A stretch of 64,000 bases of DNA from positions 182,628 through 246,627 of the forward strand of contig CAWVLT010000056.1 of the NCBI GenBank assembly GCA_963930185.1, in the 5' to 3' direction. The translations under genes were made by a program, and so were the position numbers. Below the pieces are notes generated by a model. The model saw only the letters and a list, made by a program, of their open reading frames with translations, did no database searches and was not told the DNA's origin. Each line of letters starts with the position of its first letter. Within the stretch, counting starts at the first letter, position 1. The DNA is from JAGZEG01 sp963930185 (GTDB taxonomy: Bacteria; Actinomycetota; Coriobacteriia; Coriobacteriales; UMGS124). Below, piece after piece: positions 1 to 8,481 of this stretch.

Positions 1-2
1 CA

Positions 3-689
3 CATGGAGTACATCATGCCCGACCCTACTACGCGCCGGCCGACCTCATGAAGCAGGGCGTGGCGGCCTTCGGCGTCTCGCGCTCCATCGACATGGTGCT
101 CGTCGGCCCCGACGGTAAGCGCTTCACTGACGAGGGCCAGAAGCGCGGCACCATCGGTCTCGACATCATGGCGCTGGACGGCAGCGTCTGCTACCCGGTG
201 TGCGACTGCCACGTCGTTCCCAGCCAGCTTCAGATGGGCGGCACGCAGGAGGCAATGGACCAGTGGGCGGCCGACGGCTTCGCCGCACGCGGCGAGACCC
301 TCGAGGAACTTGCCAGCAGCATGGAAGCGACCTTTGGCATCCCCGCCGCCGAGGCCCTTGCGACCCTGAACGCCTATAACGAGTACTGCGCCGCCGGCGA
401 GGACGCGGAGTTCGGCAAGGACCCGCACTTCCTCACCCCGCTGGACCAGCCGCCCTTCTATGCCGGCCCCGCCACCAGCGCCCGCTACCTGTACACCCAC
501 GGCGGCCTGGCCATCGACGTCGAGGCCCGCGTGTCCGACGTTGACGGCGCCCCCATCCCCGGCCTGTACGCGGCCGGCAGATGCACGGGCGGCACGTTTG
601 GCGCGGAGACCATATCGGGCACCTGGCAGGTCGACTGCGTGGTGTTCGGGCGCATCGCCGGCGCCAACGCGGCCGCCGACGGTGAATAG
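3..689 (+). CDS. FAD-dependent reductase, C-terminal part (cut by window edge)
   Basis: The reading frame is already open at base 3, so this is the 3' part of a longer gene. About 228 residues are visible. They match the C-terminal half of the flavoprotein subunit of the fumarate/urocanate reductase family: the substrate-cap region, then the closing flavin-binding segment GLYAAGRCTGGTFGAE and FGRIAGANAA. Like its relatives in this window it is probably an exported single-subunit reductase, but the signal peptide lies outside. The segment after GLYAAG differs from every other paralogue here, so the substrate probably differs too. A hairpin follows the stop, and the next gene, a membrane LuxR regulator, is convergent. 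Confidence 0.85.
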   Translation, partial: HGVHHARPYYAPADLMKQGVAAFGVSRSIDMVLVGPDGKRFTDEGQKRGTIGLDIMALDGSVCYPVCDCHVVPSQLQMGGTQEAMDQWAADGFAARGETLEELASSMEATFGIPAAEALATLNAYNEYCAAGEDAEFGKDPHFLTPLDQPPFYAGPATSARYLYTHGGLAIDVEARVSDVDGAPIPGLYAAGRCTGGTFGAETISGTWQVDCVVFGRIAGANAAADGE

Positions 690-729
690 CCCCTTGCAAA
701 AAATCGGCTGAATCTAGACGCCCAGGAGA

Positions 730-767
730 GGCGCCGCAGGCCCGGGATTGCCACGACCTGCGGTGCC
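730..767. terminator. Hairpin between convergent genes
   Basis: GGCGCCGCAGG at 730-740 pairs with CCTGCGGTGCC at 757-767, with one G-T mismatch. It lies between the reductase stop (689) and the convergent regulator stop (791). No long T-run follows on either strand, so termination is inferred from position. Confidence 0.45.
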
Positions 768-790
768 TTCCGTCAAACCTTCCGGTGAAC

Positions 791-2329
791 CTATGGCCTC
801 GAGTCCCTTGGAGCGATCTCACCGGCAGGGCGCCCCTCGCCGCAGGCGTGCGCCCGCTCGACGAGGTCGAGCAGCTCCTGGCGCGAATGAATGTTCATCT
901 TGGCATAGGCGCGGCGCAAGTGGGTCTTGACCGTGTGCTCGGAGATCATGTTCTGGTCCGCGATGTAGCGGGCGCTGCGCCCCGACGAGTACTCCGCCAC
1001 GATCTCCGCCTCGCGCTGGGACAGGCCATGGGCAGCCTGCAGCGCTGCGGTGACGCATTCGACATCGGACATGGCCGCCGGGATGCCCACCGACTCGACG
1101 CCGGCCTCGGGCTCGACCGGGGGAAGGCCGTCCTTCTGTCCCGCAACCCCATGCCCGGCACGGTCCCTCAGGAGCAAGGAGCCGGTTTTCATCGCGTACA
1201 GCACGCACGCCATGACGACCAGCATCCAAAGCGCGAGCGCGAGAAACCCCTCCCGGCCGATCTCGACCCCGCTACCGGAAAGCCCCCGGGCGAGCAGCCG
1301 TCCCGCGGCAATCGAGAGCTGCGCCGCGCTCACCGGCAGCCCCAGCAGAAACAGCGCCGGGAGCCTTCTGGCATGGGCCTCTCCCACAAACATCATCCAC
1401 AGCAGCGAGAAGAACGTCACGAGCATCGCGACCATGACACTGCCGTATATCGACAGGTCACCTCCGGGCGCGAAGAAGCGTGCAAGCAGAACAGACGCGA
1501 GGGCAGCGACGAGGAGGGGGTATGCCACGTCCATATCAACGCGCTTTGGCCGCAGGATGCAGAAGACGACCGAGAAGGCCAGAGACACGGCAAGGCACAG
1601 AAGGGAGGCGAGGCTGCCCTGCCCGTACTGAATCCCCATTAGGATGTCCCTTTGGACGATAAAGCCGCAAAGCAGGGCAAACATGGAGACCCCGACGATC
1701 GCGCGGGACAGGTGGGCGAATGTCGAGCCACTGGCTGACGGCACGTCCTCGTCCTGGGCCATCTGCCGAGCAAACGAGTCGGAGCGAGCGATGCACGCGA
1801 CAAGCGCAAGCCAGGAGCAGACAAGGCACGCGAGGAAGCATGCCTCCCTGTGGACGGGGGCTAGACCCAGCACCACGAGCACGGCGAGGGCATCGACCGC
1901 ATACCCAAAGGAGACCAGTAGGATGGCATGGGATGGCCTCGCATACGAGAATACCTGCATCCAGCAGAGGTTCACGAGCGCCCATCCCACCCCGCTGAGC
2001 GCTTGGGACAAAACGAGCGCGGCGTCCGACTGGAACAGCGCCGACACGACGATGGACACGACCGAGCAGCACGCGCCCGTCGGAAAGAGCACACGCGAGC
2101 TTTCGAGACGGCCGGAATAGGCAACCAGAGCGACGAAAAGGTAGGCTAGGCCGCCCGTTCCTGTGCCAATGGGAGCGTACGGTGCCGACGAATATGGGCC
2201 GGAGTCGAGATCGAGAATCCGCGCACCTTGGAACAGGCCGAAGCCGATGACGCAGACGAGCATGAAGGTGACGTCGCCCCTGGACAGTTGCCGCACAGAC
2301 AATCCGATGCACCCCTTCGACATCCGCAC
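791..2329 (-). CDS. LuxR-type regulator with multi-pass membrane N-terminus
   Basis: The 512-residue protein has about 12 hydrophobic segments over residues 20-400. A short Gly/Pro/Glu-rich linker follows, then a C-terminal LuxR helix-turn-helix (LSQREAEIVAEYSSGRSA and SEHTVKTHLRRAYAKMNIHS). This architecture is widespread in Coriobacteriia beside genes for respiratory reductases. There the membrane part is thought to sense the substrate and the HTH to control the neighbouring operon. The likely target is the convergent reductase at 3-689 or a gene beyond the window. The start is uncertain: GTG at 2329 and ATG at 2323 both have poor ribosome-binding sites. Confidence 0.85.
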   Translation of the reverse strand: MRMSKGCIGLSVRQLSRGDVTFMLVCVIGFGLFQGARILDLDSGPYSSAPYAPIGTGTGGLAYLFVALVAYSGRLESSRVLFPTGACCSVVSIVVSALFQSDAALVLSQALSGVGWALVNLCWMQVFSYARPSHAILLVSFGYAVDALAVLVVLGLAPVHREACFLACLVCSWLALVACIARSDSFARQMAQDEDVPSASGSTFAHLSRAIVGVSMFALLCGFIVQRDILMGIQYGQGSLASLLCLAVSLAFSVVFCILRPKRVDMDVAYPLLVAALASVLLARFFAPGGDLSIYGSVMVAMLVTFFSLLWMMFVGEAHARRLPALFLLGLPVSAAQLSIAAGRLLARGLSGSGVEIGREGFLALALWMLVVMACVLYAMKTGSLLLRDRAGHGVAGQKDGLPPVEPEAGVESVGIPAAMSDVECVTAALQAAHGLSQREAEIVAEYSSGRSARYIADQNMISEHTVKTHLRRAYAKMNIHSRQELLDLVERAHACGEGRPAGEIAPRDSRP

Positions 2330-2361
2330 ATCAAAGCCCAGCTACACGCGCGCCGGCCGAC

Positions 2362-3843
2362 CTAGTGGTGCGTGATCGTGAAGTACTTCACGTACCCGCT
2401 CTCGTTGGTGACGCAGTTCCACTCGAAGTACATGCCGCCAAAGTACCCGCTGGCGTCCAGATCGTACATCATCGCGTTGAAGTCGTCGCCGCTCACCCAG
2501 TGGTCGAGGATGTCAGCCTTGCCCCCATAGCCGGAGTAGACGACCTCCAGCGCCGCGTCTGCGAGCGTGTAGCCGTCCCCCGGAGTGTATCGGATGACGC
2601 CTGGCCGCTCCAGATCGACGGGCGCCTCGCGCTCGGGCGTCCAGCCCCAATGGTCGCGCGCCAGCGTCTGCTCGCTCACTAGGAAGTAGAAGTGCTGCGA
2701 CCCCAGCCCGTCATCGGCGTCGTCCCACGTCGCGTCGGCGTAATACCAGGTGCCGTCGATGTTCACGACGTTCCAGGAGTGGTCCATCTCCGGGCTGTTG
2801 ACGAAGTCGCACCCGATGCCGAGCGCCTCCATGGCGAGCTCGAACGCCGATGCGTACCCCGAGCACACGGCAGTCCCGTAGCGCAAGGCGCCCAGAGGCG
2901 TGCGCGCGATGCTGTCGACGATCCCGCCGTCTGCGACGTCGCTAGCATAGGTCACGTTGTCCGCAAGCCAGTCGTAGACGTAGAGCGCCTTGTCGTAGGA
3001 GCTGGCCGCAGGGTCGATCTGAGCGACGAGCTCGGCGAGGGCGGCGTCAAGGTCGCTCTGGTAGGTTGCGACGGCTGCATCGTCCAGGCGATACTCGAGC
3101 GTGAACGAGATGACATAGCTGACGCCGCCACGCTGAACCATGGAGTATGAGGTCGACTTCCAATGGATGCAGCGAGGCTCAAAGACGAGACGGTCGACCG
3201 CGGCAAGATACTCGCCCTCGGTGATCCCGAGGTCCTCAATGTCCACCTTGCCGGTGGCGCCGTCGAGGATCGCCGCGTAGATGGACTGGGCGGCGGCCTG
3301 GACGGCCTCCTCGCGCAGGCCATCGGCACTGGCAGGCGCCGTGTACGAAGGTGTGGCCGTGGAACCCTCGGCGAGCAGACCCGCCTCATCCAAGGCCGCG
3401 GCATCCTGCGCGCCATCCGCGTCGCCGACGGCCTCCGAAGCCGCGTCATCGCCACCGGTAACCTCGGGGAACAGACTGCTGCCGATAGCGCGGCCGACGT
3501 CGCCGATCCCGTCAAAAAGGCTCGTGAGCCCACCAGACAGGGCGTCGGCGTCGGGCGCGTCGTTCACACTGGAATGCACCGCCGTGACAGCCGACTCGCC
3601 GGCACGCGTGTCGCCGTCAACCATGGGCTGGGCAAGCGCACGTGTCGGCGCGAAGAGCAGGGTGCAGAAAACAAGGGCACACCACGCCGTGAGCACAGCA
3701 ACGACCAGAGAGCCCGAACCCAGCGGACGGCCCGTGCGCGACAGGGAGTCGGCGCCGCATGCAAAGTTCGTGCCCCGCGACGCCCCATCGCCGGCTCGCA
3801 TGGGCAACGCCACCGCAGGACTCCCATCATGTGCCCGGGCCAT
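2362..3843 (-). CDS. Exported transglutaminase-like protein
   Basis: The 493-residue protein has a hydrophobic segment near residues 37-57 (VVAVLTAWCALVFCTLLF) ending in ALAQP, read as a signal peptide or anchor with a long N-region. A low-complexity Ala/Asp/Gly stretch follows. The transglutaminase core carries the catalytic triad: Cys in GTAVCSGYASAFELA, His in EMDHSWNVVN and Asp in WYYADATWDD. Such proteins act on extracytoplasmic protein or peptide substrates as cysteine proteases or amidases; the substrate here is unknown. The ATG at 3843 was chosen because AAAGGTGG lies seven bases upstream; starts at 3849, 3861 and 3879 are also in frame. Confidence 0.82.
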   Translation of the reverse strand: MARAHDGSPAVALPMRAGDGASRGTNFACGADSLSRTGRPLGSGSLVVAVLTAWCALVFCTLLFAPTRALAQPMVDGDTRAGESAVTAVHSSVNDAPDADALSGGLTSLFDGIGDVGRAIGSSLFPEVTGGDDAASEAVGDADGAQDAAALDEAGLLAEGSTATPSYTAPASADGLREEAVQAAAQSIYAAILDGATGKVDIEDLGITEGEYLAAVDRLVFEPRCIHWKSTSYSMVQRGGVSYVISFTLEYRLDDAAVATYQSDLDAALAELVAQIDPAASSYDKALYVYDWLADNVTYASDVADGGIVDSIARTPLGALRYGTAVCSGYASAFELAMEALGIGCDFVNSPEMDHSWNVVNIDGTWYYADATWDDADDGLGSQHFYFLVSEQTLARDHWGWTPEREAPVDLERPGVIRYTPGDGYTLADAALEVVYSGYGGKADILDHWVSGDDFNAMMYDLDASGYFGGMYFEWNCVTNESGYVKYFTITHH

Positions 3844-4109
3844 AGACATACCACCTTTCATGAGCGTCTTGTTCTGCACCGATTATCATACCGATTTTCC
3901 TGAGCCAGCAACACAAGCGCCCCGGACAATCCCTGACCGCGCCGCACGCGTCCGTCCCGACGATGCCGTCAGAAATCGCATCTCATCAGCTCGGCGCGAC
4001 GTGATGCACGGGAGGCTCTGGAGGTAACGATTGGATATATACTTAGACTTAGGGACATCCGAACGATTGCCATTCGCTCATGCAATTCAGAACGGAGGCG
4101 CTTGCGAAC

Positions 4110-4682
4110 ATGACAGAACATGTCTCATACGTTGGCATGTACCATCCCACCGGCGCCGCCGGCGAGATGGGCCCCATCACACTCGCAAGCGACGGGAGCG
4201 CCCTGACCGGGCTGTACCTGGAGAGTCAGCTCGCCGGCCTCGATCGGCCTCAGGAACCACGCGAGCAGCGCGACAACCTACCCGTCTTTGATGCCGTGCG
4301 TGCCTGGCTCGACCGCTACTTCGCAGGTGAGAGGCCCGAGGCGCCAACAACGAACGAATTTGCCCTCGCGCCGGCCGGGACTACGTTTCGGCAGCTCGTG
4401 TGGCAGGTCTTGCTCGAGATTCCCTATGGCGAGCTTGTCACCTACGGGGACATCGCCCTCACGCTCGAGGAGCGCACGGGTACGCGCGCATCCGCCCGGG
4501 CCGTGGGCGGGGCCGTGGGACACAACCCCGTCTCGATCATCATCCCCTGCCATCGCGTGGTGGGCGCAGGCGGCAACCTCACCGGCTACGGCGGTGGCCT
4601 GCGTTACAAGAAGTGGCTGCTCAGGCACGAAGGTGTCGACATGACGCGGCTGTACACCCCGAAGCATGGGACGAAGCTCTGA
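4110..4682 (+). CDS. ogt: Methylated-DNA--protein-cysteine methyltransferase
   Basis: The 190-residue protein repairs O6-alkylguanine by moving the alkyl group to its own cysteine. The active-site motif IIPCHRVVGAGGNLTGYGGG is complete, with the acceptor Cys in PCHRV. The helix-turn-helix region TFRQLVWQVLLEIPYGELVT and the N-terminal Ogt-like domain are also present. The start at 4110 follows GGAGG at 4094-4098; an in-frame ATG at 4080 is possible but has a weaker site. The stop overlaps the start of the glycosylase gene (TGATG), so the two alkylation-repair genes are probably translationally coupled. Confidence 0.93.
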   Translation: MTEHVSYVGMYHPTGAAGEMGPITLASDGSALTGLYLESQLAGLDRPQEPREQRDNLPVFDAVRAWLDRYFAGERPEAPTTNEFALAPAGTTFRQLVWQVLLEIPYGELVTYGDIALTLEERTGTRASARAVGGAVGHNPVSIIIPCHRVVGAGGNLTGYGGGLRYKKWLLRHEGVDMTRLYTPKHGTKL

Positions 4683-5473
4683 TGGGCGGGGTAGATCTTC
4701 CTCGCGTCGAGCGGGCAGCCAGCGACACGGTCACCGCAGGCACAGCCAACAACGAGACCTCCAGCTGCACACAGCGCACGTCCTCACGGTACTTCCCCTA
4801 CGGCGAGGCCGAGATGGACTACCTGCGTGGCAAAGACGCCAAGCTCGGAGCGGTCATCGATGCGCTCGGCCACGTGAATCGCGAGATGGATGGCGATCCG
4901 TTCTCCGCCGTCTGCCACCACATCGTGGCGCAGCAGATATCAAACGCCGCCCTGGCAACCGTGTGGGGCAGGCTACTCAAGGCGGCGGGACTTGAGACAG
5001 CGCACGGCACGGACGCGGGAACGGTGGGCGCACATATCGACGCCCCGACGATCCTTGCGCTCGGTCCCGAGCGCCTGCAGGGATGCGGCATGACGTTCAG
5101 GAAGGCAGAGTACATCACCGACTTCGCCCGCAAGGTGGACAGCGGCGCGTTTGACCTCGAGGCCGTCTGCACCCTGCCCGACGAGGAGGCCATCCAGGCG
5201 TTTGTCACCCTGAGAGGCATCGGCCGCTGGACGGCGGAGATGATCCTGCTATTCTCCCTGGCACGCCCCAACATATTCGCTTTCGACGACCTGGCCATCC
5301 AGCGCGGCATGCGCATGGTGTACCACCACCGCGTCATCACCCGCCAGCTCTTCGAGAAGTACCGTCGGCGCCTCTCGCCGTACTGCTCGGTCGCGAGCAT
5401 CTACTTCTGGGCCGTCGCCGCCGGGGCAGTCCCCGGCATGAGGGACTACGCGCCGAAAAAGCGCGGCACCTGA
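4682..5473 (+). CDS. DNA-3-methyladenine glycosylase II (AlkA-like, HhH-GPD)
   Basis: The 263-residue base-excision glycosylase removes alkylated bases. The helix-hairpin-helix segment TLRGIGRWTAEMILLFSL is followed by FAFDDLAIQRG, whose second Asp fits the catalytic aspartate of the HhH-GPD family. The start is the ATG overlapping the ogt stop, so the true protein is shorter than the open frame, which extends upstream. The first 35 or so residues are poorly conserved linker. It forms a two-gene alkylation-repair operon with ogt. Confidence 0.9.
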   Translation: MGGVDLPRVERAASDTVTAGTANNETSSCTQRTSSRYFPYGEAEMDYLRGKDAKLGAVIDALGHVNREMDGDPFSAVCHHIVAQQISNAALATVWGRLLKAAGLETAHGTDAGTVGAHIDAPTILALGPERLQGCGMTFRKAEYITDFARKVDSGAFDLEAVCTLPDEEAIQAFVTLRGIGRWTAEMILLFSLARPNIFAFDDLAIQRGMRMVYHHRVITRQLFEKYRRRLSPYCSVASIYFWAVAAGAVPGMRDYAPKKRGT

Positions 5474-5529
5474 CGAAAAGGCCTCGCTTGCAACCAGAGA
5501 ACCAGAGTGGATTCACCATACAATTCATC

Positions 5530-5580
5530 TGTCAACTTTAGATTACCTTTGTGGTATACTTAATTAGTAAGAATAGGAGG
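5530..5580 (+). promoter_or_regulatory. Promoter and ribosome-binding site of the 5.6-kb TA module
   Basis: An extended -10 (TGG then TATACT, 5552-5560) lies in an AT-rich patch. No strong -35 is seen; TCAACT at 5532-5537 is the best-spaced candidate. AGGAGG at 5575-5580 is five bases before the GTG start at 5586. The TAATTA core just after the -10 could be part of an autoregulatory operator. Confidence 0.55.
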
Positions 5581-5585
5581 TTGTA

Positions 5586-5840
5586 GTGGTACGGGTTCAT
5601 AAAAACGCCCTGAAACACGGGCTCTCCGGTGAGGAAGTGGCATATGCATGGGAAAACCCCATCAGATGTCGCCAGCGACATGGAACTGATGACCCGCCAC
5701 TTTGGATCGCAGTTGGCACGCTACCGGATGGCAGATTTGCAGAACTGATCGGCTTCATGGACATAGATGGCGCATGGTGCGTGTTTCATGCCATGGTGCC
5801 GCCAACAAAAAAGTTCAAGCGAGAGCTAGGATGGAGGTAG
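5586..5840 (+). CDS. Putative toxin of a type II TA module
   Basis: The 84-residue protein starts at a GTG with a strong ribosome-binding site. It carries NALKHGLSGEEVAYAWEN, a central GTLPDGRFAELIGF strand and a FHAMVPPTKKFKRELG tail. It is clearly related to the protein at 40210-40503 (KHGLSEDDIRYAWDN ... YHAMTPPTRNVLFELG), and each has a related antitoxin gene next to it. The KHG motif and the strand pattern recall BrnT and other RelE-superfamily RNases, so an mRNA-cleaving toxin is inferred. The order is toxin first. Confidence 0.7.
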   Translation: MVRVHKNALKHGLSGEEVAYAWENPIRCRQRHGTDDPPLWIAVGTLPDGRFAELIGFMDIDGAWCVFHAMVPPTKKFKRELGWR

Positions 5841-5842
5841 GC

Positions 5843-6124
5843 ATGAATGGAATCATCGCAGAAAACGGGCAGCTCGTTACCGATGAGATGATCGCCAACT
5901 GGGAAGACGCCCTTGAACGGGATGAGTGGCCAGAAGGCTGGGTAAACATTGGCGAGATCGTTGAGGGCAGGCTTCCAAAAGTGACCCCGGATACGGTCAC
6001 CCTGTCCCTCAAAGTCCCTGCTGCCATGAAGCGTGCAATTGACGGAAAGGCGAAATCCGAGGGCAAGTCCACGGGCGCGTACGTGCGCGGGATCATTGCC
6101 GATTCGCTCATGGTCAGCGCATAG
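5843..6124 (+). CDS. Ribbon-helix-helix antitoxin partner
   Basis: The 93-residue protein has an N-terminal toxin-binding half (VTDEMIANWEDALERDEWP) and a C-terminal half with the strand-helix-helix pattern of ribbon-helix-helix DNA-binding proteins (VTLSLKVPAAMKRAIDGKA, then GAYVRGIIADSL). It is related to the antitoxin at 39950-40231. The start at 5843 is used because GGAGG at 5833-5837 lies just upstream, inside the toxin stop region. Toxin and antitoxin are therefore separated by only two bases and co-translated. It probably represses its own promoter. Confidence 0.72.
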   Translation: MNGIIAENGQLVTDEMIANWEDALERDEWPEGWVNIGEIVEGRLPKVTPDTVTLSLKVPAAMKRAIDGKAKSEGKSTGAYVRGIIADSLMVSA

Positions 6125-6137
6125 GGCCCTCGAAAGC

Positions 6138-6175
6138 AATGGCGGATCCCCCTTGACGTGCGGGGATCCGCCATT
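6138..6175 (+). terminator. Rho-independent terminator of the TA module
   Basis: Perfect 14-bp arms, AATGGCGGATCCCC (6138-6151) and GGGGATCCGCCATT (6162-6175), enclose a 10-base loop. The sequence CTTC follows, only weakly T-rich. It lies 14 bases after the antitoxin stop. Confidence 0.75.
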
Positions 6176-6208
6176 CTTCAAGCGCCTGCGTACTGCCCGT
6201 CTGTGTAC

Positions 6209-6350
6209 TTACTTGTTCGCTGCAGCCTGCTGGCCGGCGATGCGCCCGAACGTCAGGGAGTCGGCGATGGAGCTGCCCGAGCCGGGATACTCGCCGAAGA
6301 TGCCGCACGACGAGCGTCCGGCAGCGTACGAGAAGACCGGAGTCCACAGC
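6209..6350 (-). pseudogene. Remnant C-terminus of a FAD reductase
   Basis: The reverse strand encodes VFSYAAGRSSCGIFGEYPGS followed by GSSIADSLTFGRIAGQQAA and a stop. This is the hallmark closing segment of a fumarate-reductase-type flavoprotein (compare GLYAAG and GRIAG in intact paralogues). Upstream in the same frame the family resemblance is lost within about 50 codons, where the phosphoesterase gene ends in another frame. The rest of the reductase is absent, so this is a deletion remnant. The upstream edge is approximate. Confidence 0.8.
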
Positions 6351-6365
6351 AAAAGCGAGCTGCAA

Positions 6366-7058
6366 CTACTGGTGGGCGACGCGCTGTCCGCTGGTGACGC
6401 CGGCAGGGTGCGGGACTGACCCCTCCCCGCCGTCGCCCTCCCACCGGCCCCGCTTGAAACGCGGGGCGGGCTGCACGCCGTCGAAGAACGCGAGCACGTC
6501 ATCGAGCGAGACGGGCGCGTAGCCGTTGGCGTCCACGCCCACGTCGTAGCGCAGAACGTGCTGCTCGCGGTTGTCCTCGTTGTAGGCAGCCGGGGCGTGG
6601 ATGTGCCCGTGCAGGTGGATAGACCCATGCCGCAGGTGCGGCCAGTCCATAATGGGGTAGTGGCACAGCACGAGCCGCTGCTTGCGCAGGTGGGGCGTCG
6701 GTTGCTCCGATCCGGTCAAGGCGCTGGACTCGCCTGCGACCTCGCAGGTCAGCATGCAGATGAGCGGCTCCACGATGAACGTCCCCGCCACCTCGGGCTG
6801 CGTCCAGTCCTTGTCGTGGTTGCCGGGAATGAGGTGCACCCGCCGGCAGGCGATCTTCTCGCGCAGCCGACGCGCGGCGTCCACCGTCGTCTTGAATGAG
6901 AAGTCGCCCAGGACGTAGAGGTCGTCGTCGGGCGCAACGCGGTCGTTTATCGCCGCCACCAGGTCGTTGTTCATCCGGTTGACGTCGCTCCAGGGCCGCG
7001 CGCACGCCGCCATGATGTTGAAGTGCCCGAAGTGCGTGTCGGCCGTGAACCAGATCAT
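6366..7058 (-). CDS. Calcineurin-like metallophosphoesterase
   Basis: The 230-residue protein carries the metal-binding motifs of the superfamily in order: FTADTHFGHFN (D-x-H), VLGDFSF (G-D), IPGNHDKDW (G-N-H-D), LCHYPIMDW (H) and LHGHIHAP (G-H-x-H). Small stand-alone members of this type are phosphodiesterases or phosphatases of unknown substrate, often phage-associated. The last 25 residues are unconserved and run to the edge of the reductase remnant, so the native C-terminus may have been altered by the same rearrangement. Confidence 0.88.
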   Translation of the reverse strand: MIWFTADTHFGHFNIMAACARPWSDVNRMNNDLVAAINDRVAPDDDLYVLGDFSFKTTVDAARRLREKIACRRVHLIPGNHDKDWTQPEVAGTFIVEPLICMLTCEVAGESSALTGSEQPTPHLRKQRLVLCHYPIMDWPHLRHGSIHLHGHIHAPAAYNEDNREQHVLRYDVGVDANGYAPVSLDDVLAFFDGVQPAPRFKRGRWEGDGGEGSVPHPAGVTSGQRVAHQ

Positions 7059-7261
7059 GCGCGCCTCCCTCTCCGCCTTCGCCTTTCGTCACGTTCACCA
7101 TGGCCAACCCCAGAAGCAGGCACGCACGGAGCGTGCCCCCAAGTAACTCCGGATGGGCAGAGTGCATGAATCCGGACAATGACGACTTCTCTGATCCGCG
7201 TTTCTGTCCGAAGACATGCACTCCGCGCGGCACTCCGAACGACCGGGCGCATCGTCGCCCG

Positions 7262-8329
7262 CTACGCCACGCTCGTCTCGCCGGCGAGCACGCTGCGATA
7301 GTCAGCCAGGTTGGCCCTGAGCAGCTCGGGGATGGGCAGCTCGTAGGGGCAGCGCGTCATGCACTGGCCGCACTCCACGCAGCTGTCGATCTTGGCCATC
7401 TCGGCCTGCCAGTGCCCGTCAAGCCAGGAGGCCGAGGGCGCGCGGCGCAGCATCAGGCTCATGCGCGCGCACTGGTTGATGGTGATGCCCATGGGGCAGG
7501 GCATGCAATAGCCACACCCACGGCAGAAGTTACCTGCCAGCTCGGCGCGCTCGGAGGCGATGAACGCGCGGGTCTCGTCATCGAGCAGGGGCGTGCCCGC
7601 ACCGGCCGCATCGACGACCCCCTCGCCGACGCCCTCGTCCATGAAGCTCAGCCACTGGTCGAGCTCGGCCTGGCGCTGGATACCCCAGATGGGCACCACG
7701 TTGTCGAACTGCGACATGTACGCCATGCACGCCCGCGCGTTGGTGAGCAAACCTCCCGCCAGTCCCTTCATGGCGATGAAGCCCATGTTGGCGGCGGCGC
7801 AGGCACGCACCAGGGCCTCCTCGCGCTCGGTGGACAGATACGACAGCGGGAACTGCAGCGTCTCGTACAGGCCGCTGGCCACAATCTCCTCGGCGACGCC
7901 GATCTTGTGCGCGGTGATGCCGATGTGCAGGATCTTGCCCTGGCGCTTGAACTCCTCCAGAGCCTCGTACATGCCGGTGCCGTCGCCGGGACGATAGCAC
8001 TGGTCCACGCAGTGCAGCTGGTAGATGTCGACATGGTCGGTCTTGAGCAGGGCAAGCGACGTCTCCAGCTCCCTCGCCAGGGCCTCGGGGTCCCTTGCCT
8101 GCGACTTGGTGGCGATGGCCACCTCGTCACGCATGCCCTCGAAGGCCGCGCCCACCTTCTCCTCGCTGTCGCTGTAGGCGCGCGCCGTGTCGAAGAACGT
8201 CATGCCGCCCTCGTGCGCGCGGCGCAGCAGCGCCACCGCCTCGTTCTTGGAGACGCGTTGGATGGGCAGCGCGCCAAAGGCGTTCTGCGGCGTGACGATG
8301 CCCGTCGATCCCAGAGTTATCTGCTTCAT
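7262..8329 (-). CDS. Aldo/keto reductase with C-terminal 4Fe-4S domain
   Basis: The 355-residue protein has an N-terminal TIM-barrel aldo/keto reductase with the expected catalytic residues: Asp and Tyr in FFDTARAYSDSEEKVG, Lys in IATKSQA and His in YQLHCVD. The C-terminal ferredoxin-like part has FCRGCGYCMPCPMGI and SCVECGQCMTRCPYEL. This fusion is common in anaerobes, where electrons may pass between NAD(P)H and ferredoxin-type clusters; the substrate is unknown. The start at 8329 (MKQITLGSTG) follows a GAGAGGAA site and matches the usual family N-terminus. Confidence 0.9.
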   Translation of the reverse strand: MKQITLGSTGIVTPQNAFGALPIQRVSKNEAVALLRRAHEGGMTFFDTARAYSDSEEKVGAAFEGMRDEVAIATKSQARDPEALARELETSLALLKTDHVDIYQLHCVDQCYRPGDGTGMYEALEEFKRQGKILHIGITAHKIGVAEEIVASGLYETLQFPLSYLSTEREEALVRACAAANMGFIAMKGLAGGLLTNARACMAYMSQFDNVVPIWGIQRQAELDQWLSFMDEGVGEGVVDAAGAGTPLLDDETRAFIASERAELAGNFCRGCGYCMPCPMGITINQCARMSLMLRRAPSASWLDGHWQAEMAKIDSCVECGQCMTRCPYELPIPELLRANLADYRSVLAGETSVA

Positions 8330-8481
8330 GGTTCCTCTCTCCCCCGCCTCTCCCAAAGATGAGGTGACCGGGGCCATCCTCATCTATCGCATTCGGCACG
8401 TCGTCTCCGACTCCGACCGGAGCAACATGTAAGGCAAGCCGCACGGACGTCGGTCGCGGCCGTGAGGCAATGCCGCCACGA

